From: Nitrosotalea sp.
Lineage (GTDB): Archaea > Thermoproteota > Nitrososphaeria > Nitrososphaerales > Nitrosopumilaceae
NCBI GenBank assembly: GCA_029850515.1
Contig: JARCRW010000026.1
Coordinates: forward strand, 1-41,807
Direction: 5' to 3'
Length of the DNA: 41,807 bases
Shown here: positions 27,469 through 37,931 of the stretch, piece after piece
How positions within the stretch are numbered: position 1 is the first letter of the stretch
Layout: each line of letters starts with the position of its first letter
Made by a program: the position numbers and the translations under genes
Notes under the pieces: generated by a model
The model's database searches: none
What the model was told of the DNA's origin: nothing
What the model saw: the letters and a program-made list of their open reading frames with translations, nothing else

Positions 27469-28529
27469 CTTGTTCTCCTTGCTATTGCAATTGTAAGGTT
27501 TGGGGGGAACTTGTGTTTTTGTACAACCAGCTCTCCGCCTGAGGCCTTGATTGCAGAAGCCTCTGATACACTCGGTGTACCCTCAAATGTTTGTACAACA
27601 TCTGAAGGATTTGGTATGCTGATTGCAGAAAGATCTGTCTTGTCAAAATACTCTACTGGTACATTCATCTCGCTTGATAATTCCTGCAGTCCCTTTACAT
27701 CAGCTTCTTTTTTAATTGATGCAAACTTGGCAACTGATCTTGGACTCATCTGAAACTTTGAGAGGCAAAAATTCATCCCCTCTCTGATGGTATCCTTTGT
27801 GGTATCCCAGTGCAGGCCAACCCCTACTACCAGGGTCTTTGGCCTGTAAATAACAACACATCCCTTGATCTTGCTGTTTTCTATAATCTTGTCTGAAATG
27901 ACAAGAAATCCCTTGCAGTCAGATGCTATCATTTCATCAAGCGACTTGTAAATGTGGACATTTTTTGGAAGCTCTTTTTTTGGCATCCACCAGTCTTTTT
28001 CCCCTGCATCTTGGAAGACTCCAATTTTTTCTTCGTTTACCATGAATGCGCTAACCTTGGTGACACTTGAAGCCTCGTCAATCTCCCAGCCAAACTCCTT
28101 TCCAAGCAGGTCTACTGCAATTGTCTTGTTTACGTCTGCTGCTGTAGTGATGACCGGGATGGCACCAAGGGCAGAGCCTATTTTTTCTGCAAGCTCGTTT
28201 GCCCCGCCCAGATGGCCTGAAAGCGTACTTATGACAAATTTTGCAGTGTCATCTATTACCACCACTGCAGGGTCTGTCTTTTTGTCCTTCATGTGTGGCG
28301 CAATCAATCTGATCACTGCACCAAGGGAGAAAATGCACACCAGCGCTTCGTTATTTTCAAACAATTCTTTTATCTTCGAGGTGGTAGACTCGTCAAACCA
28401 GTGGATATCTTTTCCATCTTGTCGAAGCTTTGACGGAGAAAATATCTTCCATGTAGAAAAATGTTTCTTCAGTAAAGTTGCTATCTCGATACCGTTTTTT
28501 GTTATCGCAATTATTGCTACACTGTCCAC
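27465..28529 (-). CDS. cbiG: Cobalt-precorrin 5A hydrolase CbiG
   Basis: IFSLGAVIRLIAPHMKDKKTDPAVVVID...FVISTLSGHLGGANELAEKIG; VVGVGLHWDTTKDTI. Confidence 0.93.
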   Translation of the reverse strand: MDSVAIIAITKNGIEIATLLKKHFSTWKIFSPSKLRQDGKDIHWFDESTTSKIKELFENNEALVCIFSLGAVIRLIAPHMKDKKTDPAVVVIDDTAKFVISTLSGHLGGANELAEKIGSALGAIPVITTAADVNKTIAVDLLGKEFGWEIDEASSVTKVSAFMVNEEKIGVFQDAGEKDWWMPKKELPKNVHIYKSLDEMIASDCKGFLVISDKIIENSKIKGCVVIYRPKTLVVGVGLHWDTTKDTIREGMNFCLSKFQMSPRSVAKFASIKKEADVKGLQELSSEMNVPVEYFDKTDLSAISIPNPSDVVQTFEGTPSVSEASAIKASGGELVVQKHKFPPNLTIAIARRTS

Positions 28530-28563
28530 AAAGTTGTCTTGCTAGGTCTCAAGATATTTGTTA

Positions 28564-29661
28564 CTACTGCTGGGGGTGGACTCCAATCACCTTACCATCA
28601 AAATCAAACATTATAACCTCGATCTCAAACTTGTTGTCAGAATATTTTCCTAGCTGCTTGTGGGCCTCTTCGCATATGATATCAAAATAACCGGAAATGT
28701 TTTTTTCATTGATTATTTCAAATACGTGCCTTGCTGTGTTTGCTTTTTTTATGCTGTCCAGTACATCTTGCGGGGCACTGCACCTTTTTGCAAGCTCTGA
28801 GAGAAATACCATGTCAACCTTTGAGCCCTTGACATGGGTCTGCTTTACGCCCATCGACATCTTTGCAAGTTTTCCTATGAATCCTGCAACATAGGCTTTT
28901 TTGATTCCCTTTTTTGCACAAACCTGAACTGTATACCCTGAAAAGTCTCCCATCTGGACAAAGCAGTGATCTGGCAGATCAAAGAGTTTCCTTGTAAAAT
29001 CCTCGCTTCTTCCACCTGTTGTTAATACAACTGTATCATCTCCCATTGCTCTTGTGACTTCAATACTTTGTCTGATTGACGCTGCAAAAGATGCAGTCGA
29101 ATATGGTATCACTATACCACTTGTTCCAAGAATTGAGATACCTCCTAGGATTCCAAGCCTTGGGTTGTCTGTCTTGATGGCAAGCTCTTTTCCCTTTGGA
29201 ACTGATATCACTACCTTGATTCCATTTTCTGCAAGGAGGTTTCCTGCAACCTCTAAAATGTTTTCATTGATCATTTTTTTTGGCGTTGGGTTTATTGCAG
29301 CAGCCCCAATGTCTAGTCCAAGCCCGGGCTTGGTAACCCTTCCAACTCCCTCTCCCCCGTCAAGCTCTATCTTGCCAATGTTTCCAGTAAGTGTAACCTG
29401 TGTTCTTATCTCTGCCCCGTGAGTCACGTCTGGGTCGTCCCCGCCGTCTTTTATTACGGTACATGTGGCACTTTGTTTTGAAAACTCGCAACTTTCAATC
29501 CTGATCTGAATCTGTGATTTTTTTGGCAGAGTTACATTAACAAAATCTGTCTTACTTTGATTTATGATTGATAATAATGCGGCTTTTGCGCCAGCTGTTG
29601 CACATGTTCCGGTGGTAAAGCCGGTTCTCATATTTTCCTTTGGCTTGTCTTCCTCTGACAT
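28564..29661 (-). CDS. cbiD: Cobalt-precorrin-5B (C1)-methyltransferase CbiD
   Basis: RTGFTTGTCATAGAKAAL; DGGDDPDVTHGAEI; GEGVGRVTKPGLG; INPTPKKMI. Confidence 0.95.
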   Translation of the reverse strand: MSEEDKPKENMRTGFTTGTCATAGAKAALLSIINQSKTDFVNVTLPKKSQIQIRIESCEFSKQSATCTVIKDGGDDPDVTHGAEIRTQVTLTGNIGKIELDGGEGVGRVTKPGLGLDIGAAAINPTPKKMINENILEVAGNLLAENGIKVVISVPKGKELAIKTDNPRLGILGGISILGTSGIVIPYSTASFAASIRQSIEVTRAMGDDTVVLTTGGRSEDFTRKLFDLPDHCFVQMGDFSGYTVQVCAKKGIKKAYVAGFIGKLAKMSMGVKQTHVKGSKVDMVFLSELAKRCSAPQDVLDSIKKANTARHVFEIINEKNISGYFDIICEEAHKQLGKYSDNKFEIEVIMFDFDGKVIGVHPQQ

Positions 29662-29701
29662 GAAATGGTTTCAACTCTATTGCGTATTAATCCTTGATAT
29701 G

Positions 29702-30142
29702 TCATTTCAGTATGGTTGATAAAATTATCCACAGTGCCATCGCTCCAAGCCCTCCATAAAGTATGAGATGGGTAATCATTGGAGAGCCCTCCTTTTCCTG
29801 GTTGTGTTCATAATCTTGCAAGTCTTGGGCTCCAAAGTTGCGTCTAAACTCTGCAAAGTTTGGTCCAAAGTGAAACTCTTCATTTGCCGTCTTGTCATAT
29901 TTTTTCCAAAAATCAGAATACTTGGTAGCTACCTCGCTTTCTGAAATCCTTGCTTTTTTCTTTTCTTCGCTTCTTAGCTGCTGGTATGCCTCCGTTACCT
30001 TTTTGAATTTCTCTCCGTTGATGTCATCCTTGTTCCTGTCTGGATGATATTTCAAGGAAAGCTGCCTGTATGCATTTTTTATCTCCTTCTGGGATGCTCC
30101 TGCTTGGACGCCTAGGATCTGGTGGCAGTCTGCTGTATTCAA
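29702..30142 (-). CDS. DnaJ-domain protein with C-terminal transmembrane helix
   Basis: [33 protein letters not shown]; hydrophobic C-terminus [20 protein letters not shown]. Confidence 0.9.
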   Translation of the reverse strand: MNTADCHQILGVQAGASQKEIKNAYRQLSLKYHPDRNKDDINGEKFKKVTEAYQQLRSEEKKKARISESEVATKYSDFWKKYDKTANEEFHFGPNFAEFRRNFGAQDLQDYEHNQEKEGSPMITHLILYGGLGAMALWIILSTILK

Positions 30143-30154
30143 GTGTGATATAAC

Positions 30155-31063
30155 ATGGCAAGGAGACCAAAATTAATTTGTCGGCATAATTTGTGCTTTT
30201 GTATGAATCGATCAGTTGTGATTACCGGTGCAAATGGCTTTGTAGGAAGAAACGTTGGCTTGTTTCTCTCAAAGAATGGATTTCGTACAACAGGTCTTGT
30301 TCGCAAGGGAAGAACCATTCACTTTGGAAAGGCAATAACAACTGGGACACTTGATGAACCAAGCCTTGTGCAAAAAATCAGGGGCTCTGATGCATTGTTG
30401 CATTTTATTGGCCGGGGAAAACAAACTGTCGACTCTGAATATGATCTAGTCAATGTAACACTTGTCAAAAATGCAGTGGCACTGTGTAAAAAAGCGAAAA
30501 TAAAAAAAATAATCTACATCAGCGGTCTTGGAGTTGCCAAGTCTTCAACTCTGGGATATTTTATCTCAAAATACAGGGCAGAGCAAGAGCTAGTCCACTC
30601 TGGACTTGACTATACAATTTTTCGGGCATCATATGTGATAGGAAGAGACGATCCTCTGTCAAAGAATCTGCAACAACAGATGAAAAAGGGACAAGTGATA
30701 ATTCCTGGCTCTGGCAATTATAGGTTCCAGCCAATTTTCATAGACGATGTATCCCGTGTCATAATCAAGGCTCTGGAGGAAAAAAAGTTCTCAAACAAGA
30801 TAATTGATCTGGTGGGACCGCAGGTGGTAAGCTATAATGCTTTTGTAAAAGAATTCCTGCACGAAAAGAAAACCAAGGTGAAAAAGATAGACTTTGAGAA
30901 GGCATATCATGATGCATTGCATAACAAGGGACCGTTTGGCGTAGATGACCTTGGTATCATGGTGGGTGACTATGTTGGCAACCACAAAAAACTTGCCAGT
31001 CTTGCGCGGATGAAATTTACAAGATATCAAGAAATTCTAAAACTAGGATCTGTTATGACCTGA
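30155..31063 (+). CDS. NAD-dependent epimerase/dehydratase (atypical SDR, NDUFA9-like); start likely at MNRSVVITG
   Basis: [46 protein letters not shown]. Confidence 0.88.
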   Translation: MARRPKLICRHNLCFCMNRSVVITGANGFVGRNVGLFLSKNGFRTTGLVRKGRTIHFGKAITTGTLDEPSLVQKIRGSDALLHFIGRGKQTVDSEYDLVNVTLVKNAVALCKKAKIKKIIYISGLGVAKSSTLGYFISKYRAEQELVHSGLDYTIFRASYVIGRDDPLSKNLQQQMKKGQVIIPGSGNYRFQPIFIDDVSRVIIKALEEKKFSNKIIDLVGPQVVSYNAFVKEFLHEKKTKVKKIDFEKAYHDALHNKGPFGVDDLGIMVGDYVGNHKKLASLARMKFTRYQEILKLGSVMT

Positions 31064-31168
31064 AATGAACATAAAATAATTTCTCTATTACTTGTTGTTA
31101 TTCCATTTGATGTCTCTAACCTGTCTGGCATGTGCCTAGAGTAGAAAATGGGCGTGATTTATTAAATT

Positions 31169-31188
31169 CTGTTTGTAATTACAAACAG
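31169..31188. promoter_or_regulatory. 20-bp perfect palindrome CTGTTTGTAATTACAAACAG, candidate operator
   Basis: 11 bp upstream of microORF ATG, just downstream of TTTATTAAAT TATA-like element. Confidence 0.6.
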
Positions 31189-31198
31189 GAAAATCACA

Positions 31199-31327
31199 AT
31201 GACGCTTAAACCAAAGGAATCAAAAAATTTGGATCCTAGTCAGATCAAAGATGATTTATTCCTACAATCTGTGAAACAAATAATGGATGAGAATCCTAGA
31301 CTGTATTCTAAACTAGTCAAACTTTGA
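31199..31327 (+). CDS. 42-aa microprotein (MTLKPKESKNLDPSQIKDDLFLQSVKQIMDENPRLYSKLVKL)
   Basis: Manual translation; preceded by palindrome and TATA-like sequence. Confidence 0.45.
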   Translation: MTLKPKESKNLDPSQIKDDLFLQSVKQIMDENPRLYSKLVKL

Positions 31328-31478
31328 CCTTAACCTTTGTTTAGGTATGTGGCGTTTATTTCCAAGCATGATGTTTCTTATGAGTTCATTAGAAAAATTC
31401 TCTGACATTTGATATTCTCTACGTAATTATATTTTGATAAGTGCCTAAATAATTTGAGATGATTTTTGGGTTGTATAC

Positions 31479-32642
31479 CTACAAGCCTGAAGCTTGTCTT
31501 AGTACATCTACCTTGTCTGTCTTTTCCCAGCTAAACTCTGGCTCCGACCTTCCAAAGTGGCCGTATGCTGCACTCTTTCTGTATATTGGATTCTTTAGTT
31601 TTAGATGAGAAATGATGGCAGAAGGACGCATGTCAAAATGCTTTCTTACAATATTTTCAATCTGTTCCTCAGGGATCTTGCCCGTGTCAAATGTATCTAC
31701 GGTGAGGGAGACTGGCTCTGCCACTCCAATTGCATATGCAACTTGGACCTCGCACTTGTCTGCAAGTCCTGCTGCAACTATGTTCTTTGCGATATATCTG
31801 CACATGTAGCATGCCGACCTGTCTACCTTTGATGGGTCTTTTCCAGAAAATGCACCGCCTCCATGTCTTCCCATGCCGCCATATGTGTCCACAATTATTT
31901 TTCTTCCAGTGAGCCCTGCATCCCCTGGGGGACCGCCTATGACAAATCTGCCTGTTGGGTTTATGTGAATTTTTATCTTGTCATTCCACAACTGGCCGCA
32001 GACTGGCTTGATCACTTTATCAATTACCTCTTTTCTAATTTGCTCATTTGTTACATCTGGGGAATGCTGCGTTGAAATTACAATTGCATCTATGCGCTTT
32101 GGTTTTCCGTTTTCGTACTCTACTGTAACTTGGGACTTGCCATCTGGTCTTGCCCATGGAAGTTCTTTTTTCTTTCTTGCTTCTGCAAGACGTTTTGTAA
32201 GCTTGTGTGCAAGCAAGATTGGCATGGGCATCAAGTCCTCTGTTTCATTTGTTGCATATCCAAACATGAGGCCCTGGTCTCCTGCTCCTTGATCTTTGTT
32301 GTCATTGGCAGTGACTCCCATTGATATGTCAGGACTTTGTGCATGAAGTGACACCAGAACGCTGCAAGACTCGGAATCAAAACCATATAGTGGATTGTCA
32401 TATCCAATTTCTTTGATAGTTTTTCTAACTACATCTTGGATGTCAAATCTTGCCTTTGAGGTAACCTCGCCTGCTACTACCACAACACCTGTAGTGGTTA
32501 GCGTCTCAACTGCAACTCTTGAATCTGGGTCTTGTCTTAGGAACTCGTCCAGAATTGCATCAGATATCTGATCGCAGATCTTGTCTGGATGGCCCTCTGT
32601 AACTGATTCTGAAGTAAAAAGATAGCTTCTATGAGAGGCCAT
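31479..32642 (-). CDS. metK: S-adenosylmethionine synthetase (bacterial/eukaryotic MetK type)
   Basis: [58 protein letters not shown]. Confidence 0.97.
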   Translation of the reverse strand: MASHRSYLFTSESVTEGHPDKICDQISDAILDEFLRQDPDSRVAVETLTTTGVVVVAGEVTSKARFDIQDVVRKTIKEIGYDNPLYGFDSESCSVLVSLHAQSPDISMGVTANDNKDQGAGDQGLMFGYATNETEDLMPMPILLAHKLTKRLAEARKKKELPWARPDGKSQVTVEYENGKPKRIDAIVISTQHSPDVTNEQIRKEVIDKVIKPVCGQLWNDKIKIHINPTGRFVIGGPPGDAGLTGRKIIVDTYGGMGRHGGGAFSGKDPSKVDRSACYMCRYIAKNIVAAGLADKCEVQVAYAIGVAEPVSLTVDTFDTGKIPEEQIENIVRKHFDMRPSAIISHLKLKNPIYRKSAAYGHFGRSEPEFSWEKTDKVDVLRQASGL

Positions 32643-32653
32643 GATAAAATTTC

Positions 32654-32899
32654 CTATAACTCATTTTCTAATTTTATGAAAAGTACGTTGTTTCCTCTTA
32701 CAATTACTCTGCCATAATTTGCAACTATTTTGCCGTTGCTTATCTCCTCTGCATCTGTCATGATTAGGTTCATGTATGAATCCACATTGTTCATCTTACC
32801 CTTGTACTCGATTTCACTTTTTAGTCTAACTGTAACTTTTTTGTTAATGCCTTTTTGCAATGTTGTTAAAGGTCTTTTTGGAGTTGCTGCTTGTGACAA
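32654..32899 (-). CDS. Sm-like (LSm) RNA-binding protein
   Basis: [34 protein letters not shown]...[14 protein letters not shown]. Confidence 0.93.
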   Translation of the reverse strand: MSQAATPKRPLTTLQKGINKKVTVRLKSEIEYKGKMNNVDSYMNLIMTDAEEISNGKIVANYGRVIVRGNNVLFIKLENEL

Positions 32900-33029
32900 T
32901 CACACATCACTTGTCACCACTGCTTGAAATAGGGAATAAAAGGGTTCTGTTAATGTTAAATTACGTTAATGTGAACCCAAGTCTTACCTGTTACAACTTA
33001 TACTCTGCAATTTACGATAACTCTTTGAC

Positions 33030-33683
33030 ATGATTTCCACTGGCATTTTGGGACTGGATGATTTGTTGGGTGGCGGCATAGCATCTGGTATAACCGATAT
33101 TTTTGGGCCCGGAGGAAGCGGTAAAACACAACTTGCGATGCAAATTTCTCTAAATTCATTGCGAGACGGCACTGTACTATACCTGGATGCCACTGGCGGA
33201 TTCCGACCAGAAAGGATGTTGCAGCTAATCAAGTTGCAAAATTTGGAGCCCTCGCTTCTTGATGATATCATTGTGGCACGTATGACAAACACTGCAGAGC
33301 AACTAGAGTATGTCAAAAAAATATCTGAGCTAAAGCCCAGTCTTGTTGTGATAGAAAACATAACAGACTTGTTTGCATTCGAGTATTCCAAGGAAGCAAA
33401 TCTGCTTGAAAAACATATTAGGTTCATGGAGTACATGCATGAGCTTAGCCTGACAGCAATTAGCACCAAGATTCCTGTTGTTGTAACCAACATGGTACGA
33501 AGCATGGATGGAATAGAGATTGAAAACTTGAACAAGTCAATTAGCATGTTTACCCACAAGAAGATAAAACTTGAAAAAGATGGCAAAGTGTTCAAGGCCC
33601 AAGTGCTGCCCTCGTTTGGAAAAAGAAAAGAGATATTGTATACAATAACTGAGGCGGGACTGGTGCAGGTGTCTTTACCTTAA
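33030..33683 (+). CDS. RadB-like RecA-family ATPase
   Basis: MISTGILGLDDLLGGGIASGITDIFGPGGSGKTQLAMQISL; LVVIENITDLF. Confidence 0.85.
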   Translation: MISTGILGLDDLLGGGIASGITDIFGPGGSGKTQLAMQISLNSLRDGTVLYLDATGGFRPERMLQLIKLQNLEPSLLDDIIVARMTNTAEQLEYVKKISELKPSLVVIENITDLFAFEYSKEANLLEKHIRFMEYMHELSLTAISTKIPVVVTNMVRSMDGIEIENLNKSISMFTHKKIKLEKDGKVFKAQVLPSFGKRKEILYTITEAGLVQVSLP

Positions 33684-33716
33684 CCTATTTATCACTCTGA
33701 TGATATTCAAAACAGC

Positions 33717-33842
33717 ATGGCAGGAATTTTTGACTATATACCAATTATCGCTGCCGTCCTATTTGGTATTGGTTTAGTTGGTGTAATGGTATACGAACGA
33801 TCTAGAACAAGACAAAGCAAGGAACCAGAATCTACCGCTTGA
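33717..33842 (+). CDS. 41-aa single-TM microprotein (MAGIFDYIPIIAAVLFGIGLVGVMVYERSRTRQSKEPESTA)
   Basis: Manual translation; overlaps 5' end of helicase reading frame. Confidence 0.6.
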   Translation: MAGIFDYIPIIAAVLFGIGLVGVMVYERSRTRQSKEPESTA

Positions 33843-33933
33843 GCTAGAAGAAAAGTTTCGCAATCTTGGTTTTGAACACCTGACCGAGATACAGCAAAAG
33901 GCTGTTCCTGTAATATTTCAAAAAATTGATTCT

Positions 33934-36537
33934 TTGGTGGTTGCGCCAACTGGCTCTGGCAAGACAGAGACTGCCGTAATTCCAATATTTTCGCGAGTTG
34001 CACACTCTAGAAAACAGGACAAGATAAAAGTACTCTACATCACTCCTCTTCGCGCACTGAACAGGGATGTTTTCAAGAGAATTATCAAGTATGCTGAAAA
34101 CGAGGGACTGCGAATTGAGGTAAGGCACGGGGACACGTCGCAATCCATGAGGCGCAAGATAAACTTGGCCCCGCCTGACATCTTGATAACTACCCCTGAA
34201 ACTCTAATCATACTGCTTACACAGCCTGTAATGCTGCAAGCCCTTGACGAGATTGAATGGATGGTAATAGATGAGGTGCATGAGCTATTGGGAAATGAAA
34301 GGGGCGCCCAGCTCTCGCTCAGCCTTGAAAGGCTCCAGGCAAATACCAAATATCCAATAACAAGAATAGGACTGTCTGCAACAGTAGGAAACACTGCAGA
34401 GGCTGCCAAGTTTGTGGTTGGCACAAAAAGAAAATGCAAGATAATTGAGGACCACTCGATTCGAAAATATGATGTTGAAGTAAAGTACATCGAGGGTACC
34501 ATTACTGATGTAGTGGACCATGTCATTGAATATGTGACAAAAAACTATCCTTCATCTCCTGTCTTGTTGTTTACAAATACCAGGGGCGAATCAGAGTATA
34601 TTGCATCAGTACTAAAGGAGCGCTCTAGCATTACAATAGATCTCCATCATGGTTCTCTTTCCCAGCAGGTTCGCGAAGAGACTGAAGACACCCTGCGAGC
34701 TGGCAAGCCTGGAATAGTTGTATGTACATCTTCGCTTGAGCTTGGCCTTGACATTGGATCTGTTGAACTTGTGATTCATTATGGTTCCCCAAGGCAAGTT
34801 TCAAAACTCATGCAAAGAATTGGCCGGAGCAGGCATACACGTGGGTCGTCAGCAAAGGGACTGATTGTGACAAACAACCCTGATGATGAAATTGAGGCGC
34901 TGGCAATCCTGGAGCGTGTCAAGGAGAAATCCATTGAAGATCAAATAGTACATGATGGTGCACTAGATGTTCTTGCACACCACTTGGTTGGGATGAGCAT
35001 GCAGTTTGGCAAGGTATCACTTGACTTGGCATTGGACATGGTAAAGCAAGCCTACTCGTTTCGAAATGTAACAATAAAAGAACTCATCGAGGTGCTTGAG
35101 GTTTTGCACAATGGCAACATCATATTCTTGGACAAGGAAGAGATGACCTTTACAAAAAAAGGCCGCTCGTTTAGGTATCACTTTGAGAACCTGTCAACCA
35201 TTCCAGACATTTTAAAATTCAAGGTCTTTGATACTGCATCTAAAAAAATAATCGGAAGCCTGGACCAGAGATTTGTGGGAGACAATGGGGAGCAGGGCAG
35301 TGTCTTTGTACTGCGGGGAATGCAGTGGAGAATACTAAATGTTGATGACAGTTCACTGAAGGTAAACGTGGAACCAATCCAGTCTGCTGGGATAAATGTT
35401 CCATACTGGGAAGGCGAGAACATCCCTGTTGACTACAATACTGCAAAAAAAGTTGGCATGGTCCGAACCAAGACAATTGTTACACCTTTTACAAATAAGG
35501 TAATTGACAACCTAAAGCTTGGTGTAATTCCGGATGAAAAAAACATTGTAGTTGAATCGCAGAGGGTGCGAAATACTATTGTAATACATTCGTGCTTTGG
35601 AACAAGAATCAACTCTACGCTTGCAATGCTGCTTTCTGCAATGATATCTGCAAAGAGCGGATATCTTGTTGATTCAAGGTCTGATGCATATAGGATAATG
35701 CTGTCATCAAACGGACGCATCCTTGAACAGCCGGTGCGTGATGTTATCGCAGATGAGTATGACCTGCAAGATATAGTGCAGGCCTCGCTTGCAGGAACAC
35801 ACAACGTAAACTGGAGGACATGGTGTGTTGCAAAAAAGTTTGGAATTGTGGGAAGGGAGGCAGTATATGACAGAAAGTCTGCAAGATTTTTGTATGAAAA
35901 ATATTCCAAGACTGCACTTGCAAAAGAGGCACTGCGGGAATTGTATCACGACAAGTATGACCTGCAAAACACATCGCAACTGTTGCAAGATATCAAGTCA
36001 GGGCAGGTAAAGATATCATGGGTTGAAGTAGAGGGCTTTTCAAAACTTGCAGAGCCGATACTGGACCATACGACCAAGTACTATGCGTCCCCTGCAAACA
36101 TGGACAAGGGGATACTTGACTTGGTAAAGTCCAGACTGATGAAGACACGGCACAGGCTGGTATGTGTACGGTGTGGCAAGTGGGAAAAAGTAGTCGAGAC
36201 AGGCCAGGTAAACGAGATCCCGTCATGTCCCTACTGCAAGTCTAGGCAGATCTCTGCAACATTCTACTCTGACTATGACCTGCCAAAAATAGTGCAAAAA
36301 AAGATTGCGGGAAAAAAAATAACAACTGAGGAGAACCACAAGTTTTCCAGGGCCTGGAAAGTGTCATCACTTCTTGCAAACTTTGGCAAGACTGCACTTG
36401 TCGTTATATCGGGATATGGCGTGGGTGCCGATACTGCAGCAAGGATTTTGCGAAACATGGTAGGAGAGGAAGAACTCTACAAGCAAATTTACGAGGCAGA
36501 AAGGCAGTATGTTACAACTCGGGGATTTTGGGACTAG
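33934..36537 (+). CDS. Lhr-like DEAD/DEAH-box helicase; coding similarity extends upstream to about 33800
   Basis: APTGSGKTETAV, DEVHELLGNERGAQLSLSLERL, GLSATVG, QRIGRSRHTRG; C-terminal CVRCGKWEKVV..CPYC. Confidence 0.93.
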   Translation: MVVAPTGSGKTETAVIPIFSRVAHSRKQDKIKVLYITPLRALNRDVFKRIIKYAENEGLRIEVRHGDTSQSMRRKINLAPPDILITTPETLIILLTQPVMLQALDEIEWMVIDEVHELLGNERGAQLSLSLERLQANTKYPITRIGLSATVGNTAEAAKFVVGTKRKCKIIEDHSIRKYDVEVKYIEGTITDVVDHVIEYVTKNYPSSPVLLFTNTRGESEYIASVLKERSSITIDLHHGSLSQQVREETEDTLRAGKPGIVVCTSSLELGLDIGSVELVIHYGSPRQVSKLMQRIGRSRHTRGSSAKGLIVTNNPDDEIEALAILERVKEKSIEDQIVHDGALDVLAHHLVGMSMQFGKVSLDLALDMVKQAYSFRNVTIKELIEVLEVLHNGNIIFLDKEEMTFTKKGRSFRYHFENLSTIPDILKFKVFDTASKKIIGSLDQRFVGDNGEQGSVFVLRGMQWRILNVDDSSLKVNVEPIQSAGINVPYWEGENIPVDYNTAKKVGMVRTKTIVTPFTNKVIDNLKLGVIPDEKNIVVESQRVRNTIVIHSCFGTRINSTLAMLLSAMISAKSGYLVDSRSDAYRIMLSSNGRILEQPVRDVIADEYDLQDIVQASLAGTHNVNWRTWCVAKKFGIVGREAVYDRKSARFLYEKYSKTALAKEALRELYHDKYDLQNTSQLLQDIKSGQVKISWVEVEGFSKLAEPILDHTTKYYASPANMDKGILDLVKSRLMKTRHRLVCVRCGKWEKVVETGQVNEIPSCPYCKSRQISATFYSDYDLPKIVQKKIAGKKITTEENHKFSRAWKVSSLLANFGKTALVVISGYGVGADTAARILRNMVGEEELYKQIYEAERQYVTTRGFWD

Positions 36538-37931
36538 TTCTTTCGTGTGATTACTGAATAGGCAGACAAGAACAATTCTGTTCTTCCCTCAAGGCCTGCC
36601 TTTGCATTTACTGCAGTGACTGAAATTATTTCTCCCTGGGTGAACTGCTCTAGAAGTCTTGCCTGTGATCTCCAGCCCTTGAGCCAAATCTGTCCAGTGT
36701 CGTCCTCGATGAATGTCTCAGAAAGCAGGACAGTCTCGCCGGTCTTTGTCTGGATCTCGCGCTTTTCTGGAGATTTTAGAATTATTGCCTCGATGCAGTA
36801 TGGTGTCTCAGCTGGTTTTATCTCCTTTATTTTTGTCCTGATGTCCTGCAATGTTGGAATGCCTTGACCATCTATCTTTCTTACAAATGAATCGCCTTCT
36901 AGTATGATTGATTTTCCATAAACTTTTGACGGCATGCATTCAATGACATCTCCCAGCAAAAGATCCTTTGTAACAAGTGCTGTATCGGTAATGCTTACAA
37001 GTTTCTTGTCCTGTGTTGTGCCAAGAATCAATGTGTTTCCAGAATCGCTTTTTGTAATTGATAAAATTCTGATGACAACTGGCTGGATCTCTGTTGCTCC
37101 CTCTATCTCTAGTACGGTACCCTCGTCGCCGTGGAGCTCAAGCCCCATCTGGCCAACCTTTGTTTTGACTCCTATCAGTCTTGTCTTTGCACCTGATGTT
37201 ACAACCTTTGGTATTGTACTCTCGTCCTTGTTCCACAGTACAACTCGCACTATGTTTCCGTCCTTTCCCTTGAGTCGAAGCTGCAAAGATTTTCCTGGCT
37301 CGCCCTTGAAATTTGTAAACTCTGATGTCCGTAGATTGCCGTCAAGAATTCCTGTAACTACAAGATTTTGCTGGTTCTCTTTTACATTGCTTACATCATC
37401 TGTGATGTCATCAAGGGATGGTATGGTGCTTGTTGTACCATTTGGCTCAACGTTAGAGCCCGAGCCCACATTGATTATTGGGTTTCCCTTCATGTCTGCT
37501 TTTACATAGGCCTTGATTATCTTGACCAAGTCTCCCGGCTTGATATTTTCGATACCTGGCAAGTTTGCCTTTTCGTCCCACAACTTTACCTGTGCCCTTG
37601 AATCTCCGTCATATACTGTCATTGTGCGCAAGAGAAACTGGGAGCCGTCCTTGCGTGAAAACTGCTTTACTGGATAAACATTCATCACCCTTGTTGCCAG
37701 TGTAATCTCCTTTGCACCGACATAGAGGTCCTTGAGGCCCATCTCTACCTTTAGGGGCTCGCTTAGCGACACGCCAAGGTCTGATGATATGAGAAACAGT
37801 GCACCCTGGTCTGTAAGGTATCCTGCACCGATCTTTTCCTTCTTTCTCAATATCATTTCATCTATCTGTGCCTTGGTGAGATCGGGTCTTTGCTCCAAGA
37901 GCTTACTCATCAATGAATCAAATTCTGACAA
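36534..37931 (-). CDS. Replication protein A-like ssDNA-binding protein (multiple OB folds)
   Basis: TRVMNVYPVKQFSRKDGSQFLLRTMTVYDGDSRAQVKLWDEKA and repeated OB-fold sequence. Confidence 0.88.
   Translation of the reverse strand: MSEFDSLMSKLLEQRPDLTKAQIDEMILRKKEKIGAGYLTDQGALFLISSDLGVSLSEPLKVEMGLKDLYVGAKEITLATRVMNVYPVKQFSRKDGSQFLLRTMTVYDGDSRAQVKLWDEKANLPGIENIKPGDLVKIIKAYVKADMKGNPIINVGSGSNVEPNGTTSTIPSLDDITDDVSNVKENQQNLVVTGILDGNLRTSEFTNFKGEPGKSLQLRLKGKDGNIVRVVLWNKDESTIPKVVTSGAKTRLIGVKTKVGQMGLELHGDEGTVLEIEGATEIQPVVIRILSITKSDSGNTLILGTTQDKKLVSITDTALVTKDLLLGDVIECMPSKVYGKSIILEGDSFVRKIDGQGIPTLQDIRTKIKEIKPAETPYCIEAIILKSPEKREIQTKTGETVLLSETFIEDDTGQIWLKGWRSQARLLEQFTQGEIISVTAVNAKAGLEGRTELFLSAYSVITRKN

Noticed and set aside
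27952-28545. 197-aa plus-strand ORF opposite cbiG
   Set aside because: Antisense shadow of a recognised cobalamin gene
34035-34526. 163-aa minus-strand ORF inside the Lhr-like helicase
   Set aside because: Shadow ORF; the opposite strand carries conserved helicase motifs
36934-37509. 191-aa plus-strand ORF opposite RPA
   Set aside because: Ser/Pro/Thr-rich antisense translation without motifs; RPA frame is convincing
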